Positions 44,778 through 54,097 of a DNA stretch of 64,000 nt are shown piece by piece. The translations under genes were made by a program, and so were the position numbers. Every line of letters starts with the position of its first letter. Position 1 is the stretch's first letter. The DNA lies in assembly GCA_040382935.1 (NCBI GenBank), contig JBEIEP010000002.1:113656-177655 (forward strand), written 5' to 3'. The notes below the pieces were generated by a model, which was not told the DNA's origin, searched no databases, and saw only the letters and a list, made by a program, of their open reading frames with translations. The stretch is from JALQUL01 sp040382935 (lineage in GTDB: Bacteria > Pseudomonadota > Gammaproteobacteria > Burkholderiales > Burkholderiaceae_C).

Positions 44778-44797
44778 GTGTCACAGTTTCGTCATAT
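44778..44797 (+). promoter_or_regulatory. Pho box upstream of pstS
   Basis: Two PhoB half sites, TGTCAC (44779-44784) and CGTCAT (44790-44795), are spaced 11 bases start to start, as in the consensus CTGTCAT-x4-CTGTCAT. The site lies 46 bases before the pstS ATG and is expected to activate pstS under phosphate limitation. Confidence 0.75.
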
Positions 44798-44842
44798 TGC
44801 GGGGTTAAAGTGCCCTTGGTCTCAACGTAACCAAGGACATTT

Positions 44843-45874
44843 ATGAACCTCAAACCTGTATTTATCAAATCGCTTGCTGCCGTGACCCTGTCGGCTTTGG
44901 CCATGGGCTCTGCCCTGGCTGCCGATATCACCGGCGCGGGTGCCACATTTCCGTTTCCTATCTATGCCAAATGGGCTGAAGCTTACAAAGCTGCAACCGG
45001 CGTAGGGCTCAATTACCAATCCATTGGTTCTTCTGGTGGGATTCGTCAGATCAAGGCCAAGACCGTGACCTTTGGTGCCACCGACGCGCCAGTCTCTGGT
45101 GCTGACCTGGATAAAGACGGCCTGGTGCAGTTCCCCGCCATTATTGGTGGCACAGTTCCCGTGGTGAACTTGGACGGCTTTAAGCCCGGTGAACTGCGTA
45201 TCACTGGCCCCGTGTTGGCCGACATTTTCTTGGGTAATATTTTGAAGTGGAATGACGCCAAGCTAGCCGCTTTGAATCCCGGCAAAGCGTTGCCCGATCA
45301 AGCAATTACCGTCGTGCACCGCGCTGATGGGTCTGGCACCACGTTTAACTTTACCGATTACCTGAACACCGTTAGCAAAGACTGGGCCGACAAAGTAGGC
45401 AAAGGTGCTGCAGTCAAGTGGCCTGCCCCTTCATCGGTGGGTGGTAAGGGTAACGAGGGTGTTGCGGCTAACGTGAACCGCGTGAAGGGCTCTGTGGGCT
45501 ACGTGGAATACGCATACGTCAAAAAGAACAACATGAACTTTTTGCAAATGGCCAACGCCGATGGTAAATATGTGTCGCCTGACGATTTGACTTTTGCCGC
45601 CGCCGCTGCCGGTGCCGACTGGTTTAGCGTGCCGGGCATGGGCGTATCTATGGTGAACGCCAAAGGTGCCAATAGCTGGCCTATTAGCACCGCCTCGTTT
45701 ATTTTGATGTACAAGGTGCCTGCCGACAAAGGCAATAGCAATGACGCGCTGAAGTTTTTTGATTGGGCGTTTGTCAACGGCAAGAAAATGGCAGCGGATC
45801 TGGACTATGTGCCCTTGCCTGATTCGTTGACATCGGCCATCCGTACCAGGGTGTGGAGCCAAATTCAAAAGTAA
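44843..45874 (+). CDS. pstS: Phosphate ABC importer, periplasmic binding protein
   Basis: Binds phosphate in the periplasm and delivers it to PstCA. The 343-aa precursor has a signal peptide ending near GSALA (residue 26), then DITGAGATFPFPIYAKW, the standard mature start. The phosphate-binding residues lie in YQSIGSSGGIRQI, FGATDAPV and VHRADGSGTTFNFTDYL. A Pho box lies upstream and a hairpin separates it from pstC, so more PstS than permease is probably made. Confidence 0.97.
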   Translation: MNLKPVFIKSLAAVTLSALAMGSALAADITGAGATFPFPIYAKWAEAYKAATGVGLNYQSIGSSGGIRQIKAKTVTFGATDAPVSGADLDKDGLVQFPAIIGGTVPVVNLDGFKPGELRITGPVLADIFLGNILKWNDAKLAALNPGKALPDQAITVVHRADGSGTTFNFTDYLNTVSKDWADKVGKGAAVKWPAPSSVGGKGNEGVAANVNRVKGSVGYVEYAYVKKNNMNFLQMANADGKYVSPDDLTFAAAAAGADWFSVPGMGVSMVNAKGANSWPISTASFILMYKVPADKGNSNDALKFFDWAFVNGKKMAADLDYVPLPDSLTSAIRTRVWSQIQK

Positions 45875-45904
45875 ACTCCACTCAGCGATGAGTGATCATG
45901 CGAA

Positions 45905-45942
45905 CCGTCGGTTGCTGTAGCACTTAGTACATCTTCCGACGG
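45905..45942 (+). terminator. Hairpin with T-rich tail between pstS and pstC
   Basis: CCGTCGG (45905-45911) pairs with CCGACGG (45936-45942); the loop has a smaller inner stem. TTTTGTTTTT follows from 45945. It probably terminates part of the pstS transcripts or protects the pstS mRNA 3' end, giving higher PstS levels than PstCAB. Confidence 0.65.
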
Positions 45943-45969
45943 ACTTTTGTTTTTCTTCTAGACCCTTGT

Positions 45970-46980
45970 ATGAACCAAGCTCCTGAAATGATCCCTTTAG
46001 CCGATGTGGCGCATGAATCCAGCCAGGTGGTGCGCCCAGGGATGGCGACAGTGGCCAAAAAGCAACGCCTACAGGATGTTTTGTTCCACCGGGTCACCCA
46101 GTCGTTTTCATTGTTGGTGCTGCTGGCACTGACGGGCATCATCGTTTCACTGTTTGTGAACGCTTGGCCCACGTTTCAAAAATTCGGCGTGCCATTTTTG
46201 TGGCATGTGGAATGGGATATCAACAAAGATGACTTTGGCGCAGCCATCGCGATTGCCGGTACAGTGGCAAGTTCGGCGATTGCGCTATTGATTGCGGTGC
46301 CGCTGGCCTTTGGCATTGCGGTTTTCTTGACTGAAACCTGCCCCGTATGGATGCGCCGTCCGTTGGGTACCGCCATTGAGTTGTTGGCTGCGGTGCCCTC
46401 TATTATTTATGGCATGTTTGGTTTGTTCGTGTTTGCGCCGTTGTTTGCAACCTACTTCCAAATGCCAGTGCAAAAGTTGTTGGAGTCTATGCCTTTTGTA
46501 GGGTGGCTCGTGGGTGGTGCCACCAACGGGATAGGCATCTTGGCCGCAGGTGTCGTGTTGGCATTTATGGTGTTGCCTTTTATCGCGGCGGTGATGCGCG
46601 ATGTGTTTGAAATTACCCCCCCCATTCTGCGTGAATCGGCCTATGCCCTGGGGTGTACCACCTGGGAGGTGGTGCGTAAAGTGGTGCTGCCGTACACCCA
46701 AACGGGTGTGATCGGTGGGGTGATGTTGGGATTTGGCCGTGCCTTGGGCGAGACCATGGCGGTCACCTTTGTGATTGGTAACGCCAACCGATTGCCCACC
46801 TCACTGTTCTCGCCAGGAACCTCAATTGCCTCGGTACTGGCCAATGAGTTTGGCGAAGCAGAAGGCTTGCATTTCTCCACCCTGTTTGCGCTTGGGTTCT
46901 TACTGTTTGTTATCACATTTGTGGTGCTGGCCTTGGCTAAAGTGGTGATTCAACGCACCGAAAAAGCCAAAGGTATTTAA
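45970..46980 (+). CDS. pstC: Phosphate ABC importer, permease PstC
   Basis: A 336-aa inner-membrane permease. It has an N-terminal cytoplasmic segment, a first helix (SLLVLLALTGIIVSLFVNAW), a periplasmic loop and the six-helix permease core with AAVPSIIYGMFGLFVFAP and the EAA coupling loop ESAYALGCTTWEVVRKVVLPYT-type (core ALGCTTWEVVRKVVLP). Pairs with PstA to form the channel. pstA follows after 10 bases. Confidence 0.95.
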   Translation: MNQAPEMIPLADVAHESSQVVRPGMATVAKKQRLQDVLFHRVTQSFSLLVLLALTGIIVSLFVNAWPTFQKFGVPFLWHVEWDINKDDFGAAIAIAGTVASSAIALLIAVPLAFGIAVFLTETCPVWMRRPLGTAIELLAAVPSIIYGMFGLFVFAPLFATYFQMPVQKLLESMPFVGWLVGGATNGIGILAAGVVLAFMVLPFIAAVMRDVFEITPPILRESAYALGCTTWEVVRKVVLPYTQTGVIGGVMLGFGRALGETMAVTFVIGNANRLPTSLFSPGTSIASVLANEFGEAEGLHFSTLFALGFLLFVITFVVLALAKVVIQRTEKAKGI

Positions 46981-46990
46981 AGGAAATCAA

Positions 46991-47845
46991 ATGGAAGTTA
47001 ACCAGCATTTGTACCGCAAACGCCGTGCGACCAGCGCGGTAGGGCTTGCTTTTTCGATGGGCGCGATGGTGCTCGGCTTGGCAGTATTGGTATGGATTTT
47101 ATTTGTGCTGTTTTCCAACGGTCTGGCCGCGATGGACGGGTTGTTGTTCGTTCGCGATACACCTGCGCCTGGCACCGAAGGAGGGGGGCTGCGTAACGCC
47201 ATTGTGGGCAGTTTGATGATCGTTGGATTGTCGGTTTTGGTGTCAACTCCGATTGGGATATTTGCCGGCGTGTATTTAAGCGAGTACGGCGACTCGAGTA
47301 AAACCGCTGAACTAACTCGGTTTGTGACGGACATCATGTTGTCGGCCCCGTCGATTGTGTTGGGACTTTTTGTGTATTCGATAGCCGTGGCCACTGTGGG
47401 TAATTTTTCTGGCTATGCCGGAAGCCTAGCCCTGTCATTGATTGCAGTGCCGGTGGTGATGCGCACCACCGAAAACATGCTGCGTTTGGTGCCAGGCAGT
47501 CTGCGCGAAGCGGCCTTTGCCTTAGGCGCTCCGCGCTGGAAGGTGGCCACATTTATTTCTTTACGCGCCGCAAAAAGTGGCGTGATGACCGGTGTTCTTT
47601 TGGCGATAGCGCGCATCAGTGGTGAGACCGCACCCCTGTTGTTTACGGCGCTGAACAACCAATTCTTTAGCACCAATATGGGCGCGCCCATGGCCAACCT
47701 GCCGGTGGTCATTTTCCAGTTTGCCATGAGCCCCTACGACAACTGGGTGCGCTTGGCTTGGGCGGGGGCACTGCTTATTACCTTGACAGTGCTGGTACTG
47801 AACATATTGGCCCGCGTGTTTTTCCGAGAAAAAGTTCGCTCTTAA
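46991..47845 (+). CDS. pstA: Phosphate ABC importer, permease PstA
   Basis: A 284-aa inner-membrane permease with six helices. Conserved features are TPIGIFAGVYLSEYG, SAPSIVLGLFVY and the coupling loop EAAFALGAPRWKVATFISL (core ALGAPRWKVA), followed by GVLLAIARISGETAPLLFTA. It starts 10 bases after pstC with AAGGAAATC upstream, and pstB follows after 18 bases. Confidence 0.95.
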   Translation: MEVNQHLYRKRRATSAVGLAFSMGAMVLGLAVLVWILFVLFSNGLAAMDGLLFVRDTPAPGTEGGGLRNAIVGSLMIVGLSVLVSTPIGIFAGVYLSEYGDSSKTAELTRFVTDIMLSAPSIVLGLFVYSIAVATVGNFSGYAGSLALSLIAVPVVMRTTENMLRLVPGSLREAAFALGAPRWKVATFISLRAAKSGVMTGVLLAIARISGETAPLLFTALNNQFFSTNMGAPMANLPVVIFQFAMSPYDNWVRLAWAGALLITLTVLVLNILARVFFREKVRS

Positions 47846-47863
47846 ATTTGTCTGGAACTCCAA

Positions 47864-48640
47864 ATGACCGACACCCCAACCCCTTTAAAAAACGCCATTG
47901 AAGTGCGTAACCTGAACTTCTTTTATGGCAAGTTCCAGGGCCTGCGCGACATCACGATGAACATTGCCGAACGCAAAGTCACGGCCTTTATCGGCCCATC
48001 AGGGTGTGGTAAATCAACGCTGCTGCGCACTTTGAACCGCATGTACAGCCTGTACCCTGGCCAACGGGCCGAAGGGCAGATACAGTTTTACGGCCAAGAC
48101 ATTTTGAGTCCCAGCCAAGACTTGAACTTGCTGCGCGCACGCATCGGCATGGTGTTCCAAAAGCCAACGCCGTTCCCCATGACGATTTACGACAACATCG
48201 CCTTTGGCGTGCGCCTGTATGACCAACTGAGCAAAACCGAAATGGACGAGCGGGTGGAATGGGCCCTGACCAAGGCCGCTTTGTGGAACGAAGTCAAAGA
48301 CAAATTGGGGCAAAATGGTTTGTCTTTGTCGGGCGGGCAGCAACAGCGCCTGTGCATTGCCCGCAGCGTTGCGGTCAAACCCTCGGTGCTTTTGCTAGAC
48401 GAACCCACCTCGGCTTTAGACCCTATCTCTACCGGTAAGGTAGAGGAATTGGTGCATGAACTCAAGGCCGATTACACCATCGCCATCGTGACTCACAATA
48501 TGCAACAGGCCGCCCGTTGCAGCGACTTCACCGCGTACATGTACCTGGGCGAATTGGTGGAGTTTGGCGAAACCGAGCAAATCTTTTTCAAACCGAAAAA
48601 ATCCGCGACCGAAGATTACATTACTGGCCGTTTTGGCTAA
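47864..48640 (+). CDS. pstB: Phosphate ABC importer, ATPase PstB
   Basis: A 258-aa ABC ATPase powering PstCA. Walker A GPSGCGKST (44-52), the PstB-specific MVFQKPTPFPMTIYDN segment, signature LSGGQQQRLCIAR, Walker B LLLDEPTSALDP, and switch His in IVTHNMQQAARCSD. Length and C-terminus (ATEDYITGRFG) match PstB. phoU follows after 12 bases, linking transport to signalling. Confidence 0.97.
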   Translation: MTDTPTPLKNAIEVRNLNFFYGKFQGLRDITMNIAERKVTAFIGPSGCGKSTLLRTLNRMYSLYPGQRAEGQIQFYGQDILSPSQDLNLLRARIGMVFQKPTPFPMTIYDNIAFGVRLYDQLSKTEMDERVEWALTKAALWNEVKDKLGQNGLSLSGGQQQRLCIARSVAVKPSVLLLDEPTSALDPISTGKVEELVHELKADYTIAIVTHNMQQAARCSDFTAYMYLGELVEFGETEQIFFKPKKSATEDYITGRFG

Positions 48641-48652
48641 TAGGAGACCTCC

Positions 48653-49354
48653 ATGCCCGATAAACACCTTTCTTCGCAGTTCGATTCTGATCTCAACAAC
48701 ATTTCATCGCACGTGATGGAGTTGGGCGGACTGGTCGAGTCGCAGATCAAACAGGCGGTTTACGCGCTGTCGCAGTTCAGCACTGAAGCGGCCGACGACG
48801 TACTGGTGATAGAGAACAAAGTGAATGCGCTTGAGGTTGAGATTGACCGTGAAATCACCTCAGTGATTGGACGGCGTCAACCCACCGCCCGTGACTTGCG
48901 CCTGCTGATGGCCCTGTCCAAAACCACCGCCAACCTAGAGCGTGTGGGCGACGAGGCAGCAAAAATTGCCCGCATGGTCAAGTCCATTATTAAAGGGGCG
49001 GCACCCCGGTCACTGCCCTCGGGTGATTTGCGCACCTCCGCCGAATTGGCTTCTGGCCTGTTGCGCAACGCTTTGGATGCTTTTGCGCGCTTGGATGTTC
49101 CCATGGCGGTCAGCATCTTGCGCGAAGACCACGAAATCGACAAAGAGTTTGATGGCTTTGTTCGCAAGCTCATCACCTACATGATGGAAGACCCGCGCAC
49201 CATCTCGGCCAGTTTGGATTTGTTGTTTGTGGCCAAAGCCATAGAACGAATTGGCGACCATGCAAAAAACATCGCTGAGTTCATTATCTACATCGTCAAA
49301 GGCGAAGACGTGCGCCATACCCCCTTGGCCGACGTTGAGTCTGCAATGGGCTAA
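48653..49354 (+). CDS. phoU: Phosphate-signalling regulator PhoU
   Basis: A 233-aa all-helical protein with two PhoU repeats, each carrying the metal-binding pattern (first ANLERVGDEAAKIARM, second KAIERIGDHAKNIAEF). PhoU connects the Pst transporter with PhoR and keeps the Pho regulon off when phosphate is ample. AGGAGACCTCC precedes the ATG. The gene sits between pstB and phoB as usual in betaproteobacteria. Confidence 0.96.
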   Translation: MPDKHLSSQFDSDLNNISSHVMELGGLVESQIKQAVYALSQFSTEAADDVLVIENKVNALEVEIDREITSVIGRRQPTARDLRLLMALSKTTANLERVGDEAAKIARMVKSIIKGAAPRSLPSGDLRTSAELASGLLRNALDAFARLDVPMAVSILREDHEIDKEFDGFVRKLITYMMEDPRTISASLDLLFVAKAIERIGDHAKNIAEFIIYIVKGEDVRHTPLADVESAMG

Positions 49355-49369
49355 ATCTAGCACCCACCC

Positions 49370-50086
49370 ATGACCATGAAAATAGCCCGGGTGTTGGTGG
49401 TAGAGGATGAACCGGCCATTGCAGAGCTGATTGCCATTAACCTGCGCCACCAAGGTATGTTGCCCGTGGTGGCACACGATGGCATAACCGCACAAAAGCG
49501 TATGGAAGAGGTATTGCCCGACGTTATTTTGTTGGACTGGATGCTGCCAGGCCAAAGTGGCCTAGAGTTGGCACGCAGGTGGCGCGCCGACCCCCGAACC
49601 AAAACCACGCCAATTTTGATCCTCACCGCTCGCGGGGATGAACCCGATAAAGTCATGGGCTTGGACGCCGGGGCTGACGATTACATTACCAAGCCGTTTT
49701 CTACCCAGGAGTTGATGGCCCGCATTCGGGCCGTTTTGCGCCGGCGCGCACCCGAGCAGGCCAGTGACGTGGTGCGCATGGGTGAACTGGTGCTGGACGG
49801 TTCAACGCATAGGGTGATGTACGCCGATCAAGCCCTGCGTTTGGGGCCCACCGAGTTCAAATTACTCAATTTCTTGATGCACCACCCCGAGCGCGTGCAC
49901 AGCCGCAGCCAACTTTTGGACCGGGTATGGGGCGATCACGTGTTTATTGAAGAGCGCACCGTGGATGTCCATGTCAAACGCCTGCGAGAAGCGCTGGGCG
50001 ATGCGGGCAACATGGTTGAAACCGTGCGTGGAGTGGGGTACCGAATGGCGGTGCCACGGGCTTCAACGACTGGGCCACGCCTGTGA
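49370..50086 (+). CDS. phoB: Phosphate response regulator PhoB
   Basis: A 238-aa OmpR-family response regulator. The receiver domain has the phosphoacceptor Asp56 in LLDWMLPGQSG, with acidic pocket EDE (12-14) and Lys in DYITKPFS. The winged-helix output domain includes LRLGPTEFKLLNFLM and the recognition-helix region EERTVDVHVKRLREAL. It should bind the Pho box at 44778. Starting at the second Met (49376) is also possible. It overlaps phoR by four bases. Confidence 0.96.
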   Translation: MTMKIARVLVVEDEPAIAELIAINLRHQGMLPVVAHDGITAQKRMEEVLPDVILLDWMLPGQSGLELARRWRADPRTKTTPILILTARGDEPDKVMGLDAGADDYITKPFSTQELMARIRAVLRRRAPEQASDVVRMGELVLDGSTHRVMYADQALRLGPTEFKLLNFLMHHPERVHSRSQLLDRVWGDHVFIEERTVDVHVKRLREALGDAGNMVETVRGVGYRMAVPRASTTGPRL

Positions 50087-51459
50087 TTCATCGATTCCTC
50101 TCGTTTACCGTCACCGTGGCCTTAGGTGCCACAGTGGGATGGGCCTGGGCAGAATGGGGTGACACAAGGCACGTTCTGTGGGCCTTTTGGGCCGGCTCAC
50201 TGGTGGCCGCGTTTGCATGGGTGCTGTTGGACGCTTGGCGGGCGCACACCCTGCGGTCATGGATACGCCGTGGCAATTTGCAGGCCGTGCCCGAGCTAAC
50301 AGGTTGGTGGGGCATATTTGCCGACCGTGCCAGCAGGCTGTTGAAAGATCGTGCATTGAGCATTGAAGCGGGCGAACAACGTCTAACGGATTTCTTGTCG
50401 GCCATACAGGCCTCACCCAATGGCGTGGTAATGCTGGACGCCGAGGCGCAAATTGAATGGTGCAACCAGACGGCGGCAGCGCAATTGGGCATACACCCTG
50501 AAAGGGATTTGCGCCAACGCATTGGCAATTTGATGCGTGACCCGGTGTTTACCGAGTACATGGCCCGTGACAAGCCGGCCGAGCCGGTCTTAATGGACGC
50601 GCGCAACCACCGTTTGGACAGGCCCGTGCGCATCTCTGTGCAGCGCCATCCTTACGGCGAGGGCAAGCAGTTGCTGCTCACGCGCGACATTACCCTGATA
50701 GAACAGGCCGAGGCTATGCGCCGTGATTTTGTGGCCAACGTGTCGCATGAAATTCGCACCCCATTGCAAGTGCTTTCGGGCTTTATTGAAACGATTCAAA
50801 CCTTGCCTTTAAGCCCTGCGGAAACCTCGCACTATGTGGCGATGATGGCCGTGCATTCCCACCGTATGCAGGTGCTGGTAGACGATTTACTCACCCTGTC
50901 ACGTATTGAGGGAAGCCCGGCACCCGGTATGAACGCCTCCATACCCCTTAGCCATCTTTTTGCACAGTGTGAGCAGGAGGCCAGAGCCCTGTCAGCGACG
51001 CTGGGGCATGCCGCGAATCCACAGGTCCTGGCATTCGAATTGCCACCGTTGCTGGAGGCGGGTGTTTTGCAGGGCGAGGCCAGCGAGGTGCAAAGCGCAC
51101 TGTCCAATTTAGTCAGCAACGCCGTGCGGTACACGCCAGCCGGTGGAACGATTTCCGTTACCGCTGAAACAATGCCTGAGGGAATTCTCGCCATCATGGT
51201 TCAAGACACGGGTGTTGGAATCTCTGAAGAACACTTGCCCCGTCTGACCGAGCGCTTTTACCGGGTGGACGGCAGCCGTTCGCGCGAGTCCGGAGGTACA
51301 GGTTTGGGCCTGGCGATTGTCAAGCACGTCATGCATCGCCACGGCGGGCAGTTGTTGATTGCCAGCGAACTTGGGCAGGGGTCAAAGTTCACGCTCAGGT
51401 GGCCTGCTGAGCGCTGGCGTCTTGCTTTGCGCGCACAAGCCAATGAAGTCAACCCATGA
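50083..51459 (+). CDS. phoR: Phosphate sensor kinase PhoR
   Basis: A 458-aa membrane histidine kinase. Two short N-terminal helices (residues about 5-50) anchor it, a PAS domain spans about 95-200 (SPNGVVMLDAEAQIEWCN), the dimerisation domain has the phosphorylated His222 in FVANVSHEIRTPL, and the ATPase domain contains NLVSNAVRYTP, DTGVGISEEH and GGTGLGLAIVKHV. The start is GTG overlapping the phoB stop by four bases; the stop in turn overlaps ppk by four. Confidence 0.95.
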   Translation: MIHRFLSFTVTVALGATVGWAWAEWGDTRHVLWAFWAGSLVAAFAWVLLDAWRAHTLRSWIRRGNLQAVPELTGWWGIFADRASRLLKDRALSIEAGEQRLTDFLSAIQASPNGVVMLDAEAQIEWCNQTAAAQLGIHPERDLRQRIGNLMRDPVFTEYMARDKPAEPVLMDARNHRLDRPVRISVQRHPYGEGKQLLLTRDITLIEQAEAMRRDFVANVSHEIRTPLQVLSGFIETIQTLPLSPAETSHYVAMMAVHSHRMQVLVDDLLTLSRIEGSPAPGMNASIPLSHLFAQCEQEARALSATLGHAANPQVLAFELPPLLEAGVLQGEASEVQSALSNLVSNAVRYTPAGGTISVTAETMPEGILAIMVQDTGVGISEEHLPRLTERFYRVDGSRSRESGGTGLGLAIVKHVMHRHGGQLLIASELGQGSKFTLRWPAERWRLALRAQANEVNP

Positions 51460-53594
51460 CGACTGTGCGAATGTCCTCCAAAGCGGTGGCCGCCCCTATG
51501 GTGGCACCCACTTGGCTAGACCGTGACCTCAGCCTCTTGGCCTTTAACCAGCGCGTACTGGACTGGGCCAAGCGCCCCGAAGTGCCGCTGTTAGAGCGGC
51601 TGCGCTACCTGTGCATCGTCTCGTCCAATTTAGACGAATTTTTTGAGGTCAGGGCGGCGCTGCACCAGGGACGCGACACCCTTGCCGAGGCACAAAAGGC
51701 GCAGGACACCTCAAGCAGCCACCCTTTTAGCCAAGTGGCACACGCCCTGGTGGCCGAGCAGTACGCCCTTTACAACGATGTGCTCATGCCCGCTTTTGCT
51801 GCGGGCGGCGTCAGCATCCTGTCTTACGGCGAGCGCAACGCCGCGCAGCACCGCTGGGTAAAAGCCTACTTTGAGCGTGAAGTGCGGCCCATGCTGTTGC
51901 CCGTTGGGTTGGACATGGCGCACCCGTTCCCGCAGGTGGCCAATAAGTCGCTGAACTTTATCGTTAGATTGTCCGGAAAAGACGCCTTTGGCCGGGACAA
52001 CGATATTGCCATTGTCAAGATCCCAAGGGCACTGCCCAGGCTTATACGTTTGCCAGAAAAGCTATCCGGTAAACGCATGCTGTTTGTATCGATTTCCAGT
52101 GTGGTGCGCGCGCATTTGAAAGAGCTTTTCCCGGGGCGTGTGGTGGGGCAGTTCTCACAATTTCGGGTGACCCGCCATTCGGACTTGGCAGTGGACGAAG
52201 AAGACGCCAAAAACCTGCGTACTGCACTGCGCCAGGGCCTGGTGCACCGCCATTTTGGCCAGGCCGTTAGGCTGGAAGTGTCTTCCGGTTGCTCTGAGTA
52301 CCTGTATGAATTTTTACTCAAGCAGTTTGACTTGCCCAAAACCGCTTTGTTCAGGGTGCCTGGCCCGGTTAACTTGGTGCGCTTGAGTCAGTTGATTGAC
52401 CTGGTGGACAAATCCAAGTGGCTTTTTCAGAAGTATGTGCCCAGCTTTCCGGCATCCTTGGCCATTAGCGGAACGACCTTTGATCGCCTGAACGAGGGCG
52501 ACGTACTCATTCACCAGCCATTTGAAAGTTTTGATGGTGTGTTGGCTTTCTTGCGCGATGCGGTGAGAGACCCCAATGTGCTGGCCATCAAGCAAACCAT
52601 TTACCGAACGGGTTCAGACTCGTCACTCATGGATTTGCTGGCCGAAGGGGTGCGGCGCGGCAAAGAGGTGACGGTGGTGGTGGAGCTAAAAGCCCGCTTT
52701 GATGAAGAGGCCAATATCAACTGGGCCGAGCAACTCGAAAGCATAGGCGCACAGGTGGTGTATGGGGTGGTGGGCCTCAAAACCCACGCCAAAATGCTGT
52801 TGGTATCCAGGCGGGAAGGGCGGGCCATACGCCGCTACGCGCATCTTTCCACTGGCAACTACAACGCCCGCACCGCCAGGCTGTACACCGATATCAGTTA
52901 CCTCACCGCTGACCCCAAGCTCACGCTGGACGTGGAGCGGGTGTTCAACCTACTGGCCAACCAAAGCAAGATCCCTCGCCTGAGTAAGCTGTTGATTGCG
53001 CCTTTCCAGTTGCAAAAGAGCATGGTTCAACACATTGGCAACGCCGCCAAGGCTGCGCGTGCCGGGCAGGCCAGCCGTATTATTTTGAAGATGAATTCCT
53101 TAACCGACGAGCCCTTGATGCAGGCCTTGGTAGAGGCCGGGCAGGCCGGGGTTCAGATAGACGTGATTGTTCGCGGGGCGTGCATGCTGCCCGCAGGGCG
53201 CGTAGGTGCTACCGATAACATTCGGGTACGGTCGGTGATTGGTCGATTCCTAGAGCATTCCCGCGTGTTTTACTTTCAGCATGGCACCGAAGAAAGCCTG
53301 TACTTGTCCAGTGCCGACTGGATGAACCGAAATATGCTCAGACGGGTAGAAATCGCCTGGCCGGTAGAAGACGCAGCGCTTCGCCGGCGCATCATTGACG
53401 AATGCTTAAGCACTTACCTCAATGACAGTGTGGACGCTTGGGTGGCCAACGCCCAGGGTCACTACACACGCGCGGTGCCCGCTAAGGCCGCGGTCACTGC
53501 CAAAGCCGCCGGGGCTGTGCCAGCGCTGCGTGTTGGCAAGCTAGCTGCCCAAGCAACCCTAATGGCACGCTACGCGGCGGGCAACAAGGCCTAG
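51456..53594 (+). CDS. ppk: Polyphosphate kinase 1
   Basis: Makes polyphosphate from ATP reversibly, 712 aa. Domain order: N-domain with LDRDLSLLAFNQRVL, head domain, and two catalytic phospholipase D-like C-domains. The autophosphorylated His is His463 in RYAHLSTGNYNARTARLYTD (core HLSTGNYNARTA), and the second active-site His lies in EHSRVFYFQHG. The C-terminal 40 residues are Ala-rich and outside the fold. It overlaps phoR (ATGA), so polyphosphate synthesis is tied to the phosphate regulon. Confidence 0.96.
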   Translation: MTTVRMSSKAVAAPMVAPTWLDRDLSLLAFNQRVLDWAKRPEVPLLERLRYLCIVSSNLDEFFEVRAALHQGRDTLAEAQKAQDTSSSHPFSQVAHALVAEQYALYNDVLMPAFAAGGVSILSYGERNAAQHRWVKAYFEREVRPMLLPVGLDMAHPFPQVANKSLNFIVRLSGKDAFGRDNDIAIVKIPRALPRLIRLPEKLSGKRMLFVSISSVVRAHLKELFPGRVVGQFSQFRVTRHSDLAVDEEDAKNLRTALRQGLVHRHFGQAVRLEVSSGCSEYLYEFLLKQFDLPKTALFRVPGPVNLVRLSQLIDLVDKSKWLFQKYVPSFPASLAISGTTFDRLNEGDVLIHQPFESFDGVLAFLRDAVRDPNVLAIKQTIYRTGSDSSLMDLLAEGVRRGKEVTVVVELKARFDEEANINWAEQLESIGAQVVYGVVGLKTHAKMLLVSRREGRAIRRYAHLSTGNYNARTARLYTDISYLTADPKLTLDVERVFNLLANQSKIPRLSKLLIAPFQLQKSMVQHIGNAAKAARAGQASRIILKMNSLTDEPLMQALVEAGQAGVQIDVIVRGACMLPAGRVGATDNIRVRSVIGRFLEHSRVFYFQHGTEESLYLSSADWMNRNMLRRVEIAWPVEDAALRRRIIDECLSTYLNDSVDAWVANAQGHYTRAVPAKAAVTAKAAGAVPALRVGKLAAQATLMARYAAGNKA

Positions 53595-53608
53595 CGCAAA
53601 GGCTGGCG

Positions 53609-54007
53609 TTACTTGGCTTTGCCAGGGCGACCGGTTTTGATGGCCGGAACTGCCGCAAGCGCTGCTTTAAATGCCTGGTCCGGCATCGCAGCCAGTGCCT
53701 TAATCCCGGCCCGCAACAGCTCGCTTTTACGCGCGGTTTGGCCTAGGTCTACAGACCGCTGTTTGAGTGATTCAAGTACGGTGTATTCGCCTTTAGGAAT
53801 CGTGAAGCTATCGCGCACTAACTTGGGCTTTTTTGGTTTGGCTGACTCGGCTGGCACGGCAACTTTTTGAGCTGCCGGTTGGGGCGCTGGTGCCGCGTGT
53901 TTGGCCACAGGCGCTTTGCGTGGCGGCGCTTTCTTGGCCACCGCAGTCGGTTGGGCTACTTTTTTAGCGGCCGGTGCTGGCGTGGTTTTGACGGTGTTTG
54001 ATTTCAT
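53609..54007 (-). CDS. Lys/Ala/Pro-rich protein with a putative ribbon-helix-helix-like core
   Basis: A 132-aa basic protein. Residues 1-60 are low-complexity Lys/Ala/Pro, like the tail of the SWIB protein at 15525. Residues about 65-115 (RDSFTIPKGEYTVLESLKQ, LGQTARKSELLRAGIKAL) have the strand-helix-helix look of ribbon-helix-helix DNA-binding proteins. Probably nucleoid-associated. It lies between ppk and ppx, convergent with ppk (14-base gap), in the phosphate/polyphosphate block, but no link to polyphosphate can be shown from sequence. Confidence 0.7.
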   Translation of the reverse strand: MKSNTVKTTPAPAAKKVAQPTAVAKKAPPRKAPVAKHAAPAPQPAAQKVAVPAESAKPKKPKLVRDSFTIPKGEYTVLESLKQRSVDLGQTARKSELLRAGIKALAAMPDQAFKAALAAVPAIKTGRPGKAK

Positions 54008-54097
54008 AGGTTCTTGTCCGGAAATGCTGTAAAAAAACAGTTTATACGGTTAACGAAAATCAAGCGAGTGTCATATTCGTCACAGTTGTCACACCTG

